Made by a program: the position numbers and the translations under genes. From positions 1 to 6,781 of the forward strand of contig CALXRJ010000112.1 in NCBI GenBank assembly GCA_944390615.1: a stretch of 6,781 nt of DNA. Reading direction: 5' to 3'. Within the stretch, counting starts at the first letter, position 1, and every line of letters starts with the position of its first letter. The DNA comes from an uncultured Clostridia bacterium (GTDB lineage: Bacteria > Bacillota > Clostridia > TANB77 > CAG-508). The notes under the pieces were generated by a model that searched no databases, was not told the DNA's origin, and saw only the letters and a program-made list of their open reading frames with translations. Below, in pieces: positions 5,541-6,781 of this stretch.

Positions 5541-6752
5541 TTATGAATAAAGATTTCCTCCTTTTTTGGCTAAGTTTTTTTCGTAAATTTCTATTGCTGT
5601 TTCAGGACTGTCAACACCTTCTTTGTTTTTGATAGGTGCAAATTCTTCTTCTCTTTTTATTCTCATAACAAGCATATCATCCAAATATTGAAATCCATCA
5701 AATATAAATGTTTCAAACTTATATAAGTTGTTTTTTATGGCTAAATGGCATTTTAGTTTTTTATGAGATATTTTTTCTATGGCATCTACTGTCAATAAAT
5801 GGCTTACAATATTGGCATCCCCATAAACTAAATCCCCCATTTTGTCACATTCAATTCGCATTTTTTCGGATAATTCAATATATTCTACAATACTTGGCTT
5901 TCCATCTCTTCTACAAAATACACCTACTTTTTCTTCTGGACAAGCTTTCATGACTGATTTTGAAGCAATTTGCATCTGTTTCTTTATCGTTAAACCAATA
6001 AAGATTGGGTCAATCGGATTTACCATAATATTGTCTACACCACAAATATAAACCCATTTAACATGTTTGCTTCTCATATCCTCTAACATATTTTCTTTTT
6101 TTAGCGCTTCATAGACGCCTCCATTTCCATTAGATGCTGTTTTTATTTTATTGTTTTCCATCACTAGCTTGCCTTCTTTGGTTAGCATAGGAAGTGTTCC
6201 TTGTTTGAAAAATTTTACTCTGGTTTTGTCATATCCAAAATAATGGTGTTTTTCAAAAAAATCAATTGTTTGCTGGTTATTTTCCTGACTTGTCATGATA
6301 TACCAGTAAGGATATAGGTTGTATAATTTTTTAGATTTTTTTAAATGGTCTGTTAAAATTTCAAATATGTATTTTTCTGTTTTTCCCATATTTAATGGAA
6401 AAGTACCTTTTGGTCCTTTAAATCCTAATCTGGTTCCTTGCCCTCCTGCCATAGTAACTACGGCATATTCATCATTTTTTAGAACTGCTTCCCCTATTTT
6501 TTGTAATTCTTCTTTTTCTTTTGCATCCATTTTTTCTTTGTCTATAGCATCAATTGGTGTTATTTGATTGGAATTGATTTCTTTTACTTTTTTGGTATCT
6601 TCATATAATTTCGTTATCTGCCCAAAATCAATTTGTAAAATTTGATTTATGATTTCTTGTTTTTGGTTATCATTTAACTGTTTCATCCATTCTAAAATAT
6701 GTTTTTGATGATAGGTTTTTAATTTTTCTTCTGCTAATTCTTGGTTTATCAT
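5541..6752 (-). CDS. UDP-N-acetylhexosamine pyrophosphorylase (UAP1/UDPGP-type uridylyltransferase)
   Basis: The protein joins UTP to a hexose- or N-acetylhexosamine-1-phosphate to give the UDP-sugar and pyrophosphate. Counting from the ATG at 6752 it has 403 residues. The nucleotide-binding loop MAGGQGTRLGFKGPKG is at about 101-116, GNGGVYEAL at 209-217, the metal-site region CGVDNIMV at 237-244, GDANIVSHLLTVDAIEKI at 311-328, KFETFIFDGF at 345-354 and FAPIKN at 371-376. The last four follow eukaryotic UAP1 more closely than bacterial GalU or GlmU, so an N-acetylhexosamine substrate is likelier than glucose. The ATG at 6752 is preferred over the GTG at 6759-6761 because AAGGGTGAT, which contains that GTG, is a good ribosome binding site. 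There is no in-frame CGG and no frameshift. It heads a pair with the acyltransferase-like gene; its promoter lies beyond the right edge. Confidence 0.9.
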   Translation of the reverse strand: MINQELAEEKLKTYHQKHILEWMKQLNDNQKQEIINQILQIDFGQITKLYEDTKKVKEINSNQITPIDAIDKEKMDAKEKEELQKIGEAVLKNDEYAVVTMAGGQGTRLGFKGPKGTFPLNMGKTEKYIFEILTDHLKKSKKLYNLYPYWYIMTSQENNQQTIDFFEKHHYFGYDKTRVKFFKQGTLPMLTKEGKLVMENNKIKTASNGNGGVYEALKKENMLEDMRSKHVKWVYICGVDNIMVNPIDPIFIGLTIKKQMQIASKSVMKACPEEKVGVFCRRDGKPSIVEYIELSEKMRIECDKMGDLVYGDANIVSHLLTVDAIEKISHKKLKCHLAIKNNLYKFETFIFDGFQYLDDMLVMRIKREEEFAPIKNKEGVDSPETAIEIYEKNLAKKGGNLYS

Positions 6753-6781
6753 ATTTATCACCCTTATTATTATATTGATTT

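Overview
The window looks like AT-rich DNA from an endospore-forming, low-GC Firmicute, probably an uncultured gut-type clostridial lineage. It carries the compartment-specific sporulation operon spoIIAA-spoIIAB-sigF followed by spoIID, strong AGGAGG-type ribosome binding sites, U-tract terminators, an IS1182-like transposase remnant and a clostridial-type FGE/SUMF1-fold surface-protein fragment. Every gene I can support lies on the minus strand, so the genes read from right to left.

Layout from right (upstream) to left. (1) 6752-4853: a eukaryote-type UDP-N-acetylhexosamine pyrophosphorylase (UAP1/UDPGP family), then a left-handed beta-helix sugar-nucleotide acyltransferase-like protein 21 bases downstream. 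Together they resemble a GlmU split into two proteins. (2) 4833-4791: one copy of a 43-base direct repeat. (3) 4790-3704: a 5'-truncated FGE/SUMF1-fold domain with an in-frame stop near its start. (4) 3570-3292: an internally deleted IS1182-type transposase, then a terminator at 3095-3061. (5) 2866-1308: spoIIAA (anti-anti-sigma), spoIIAB (anti-sigma kinase) and sigF (forespore sigma factor), ending in a long hairpin terminator. (6) 1105-86: spoIID, the engulfment lytic transglycosylase. (7) 51-9: the second copy of the 43-base repeat.

The outstanding observation is that four reading frames (sigF, spoIIAB, the acyltransferase-like gene and the FGE/SUMF1 fragment) are each broken by exactly one extra base, and each break falls on an in-frame CGG codon followed by A or T. 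Skipping the C, so that CGG-N is passed as Gly GGN, restores the family sequence to its natural end in all four. I checked every CGG on the coding strand of these genes. The four in-frame CGG codons are exactly the four frameshift sites, and spoIID, spoIIAA and the pyrophosphorylase contain no in-frame CGG. CGA, CGC, CGT, AGA and AGG are used normally as arginine. The simplest reading is that CGG is not an arginine codon in this organism, and that CGG-N causes +1 frameshifting or is read as a four-base glycine codon. This comes from sequence alone; assembly error must be excluded with raw reads, and the tRNA set is not visible here.
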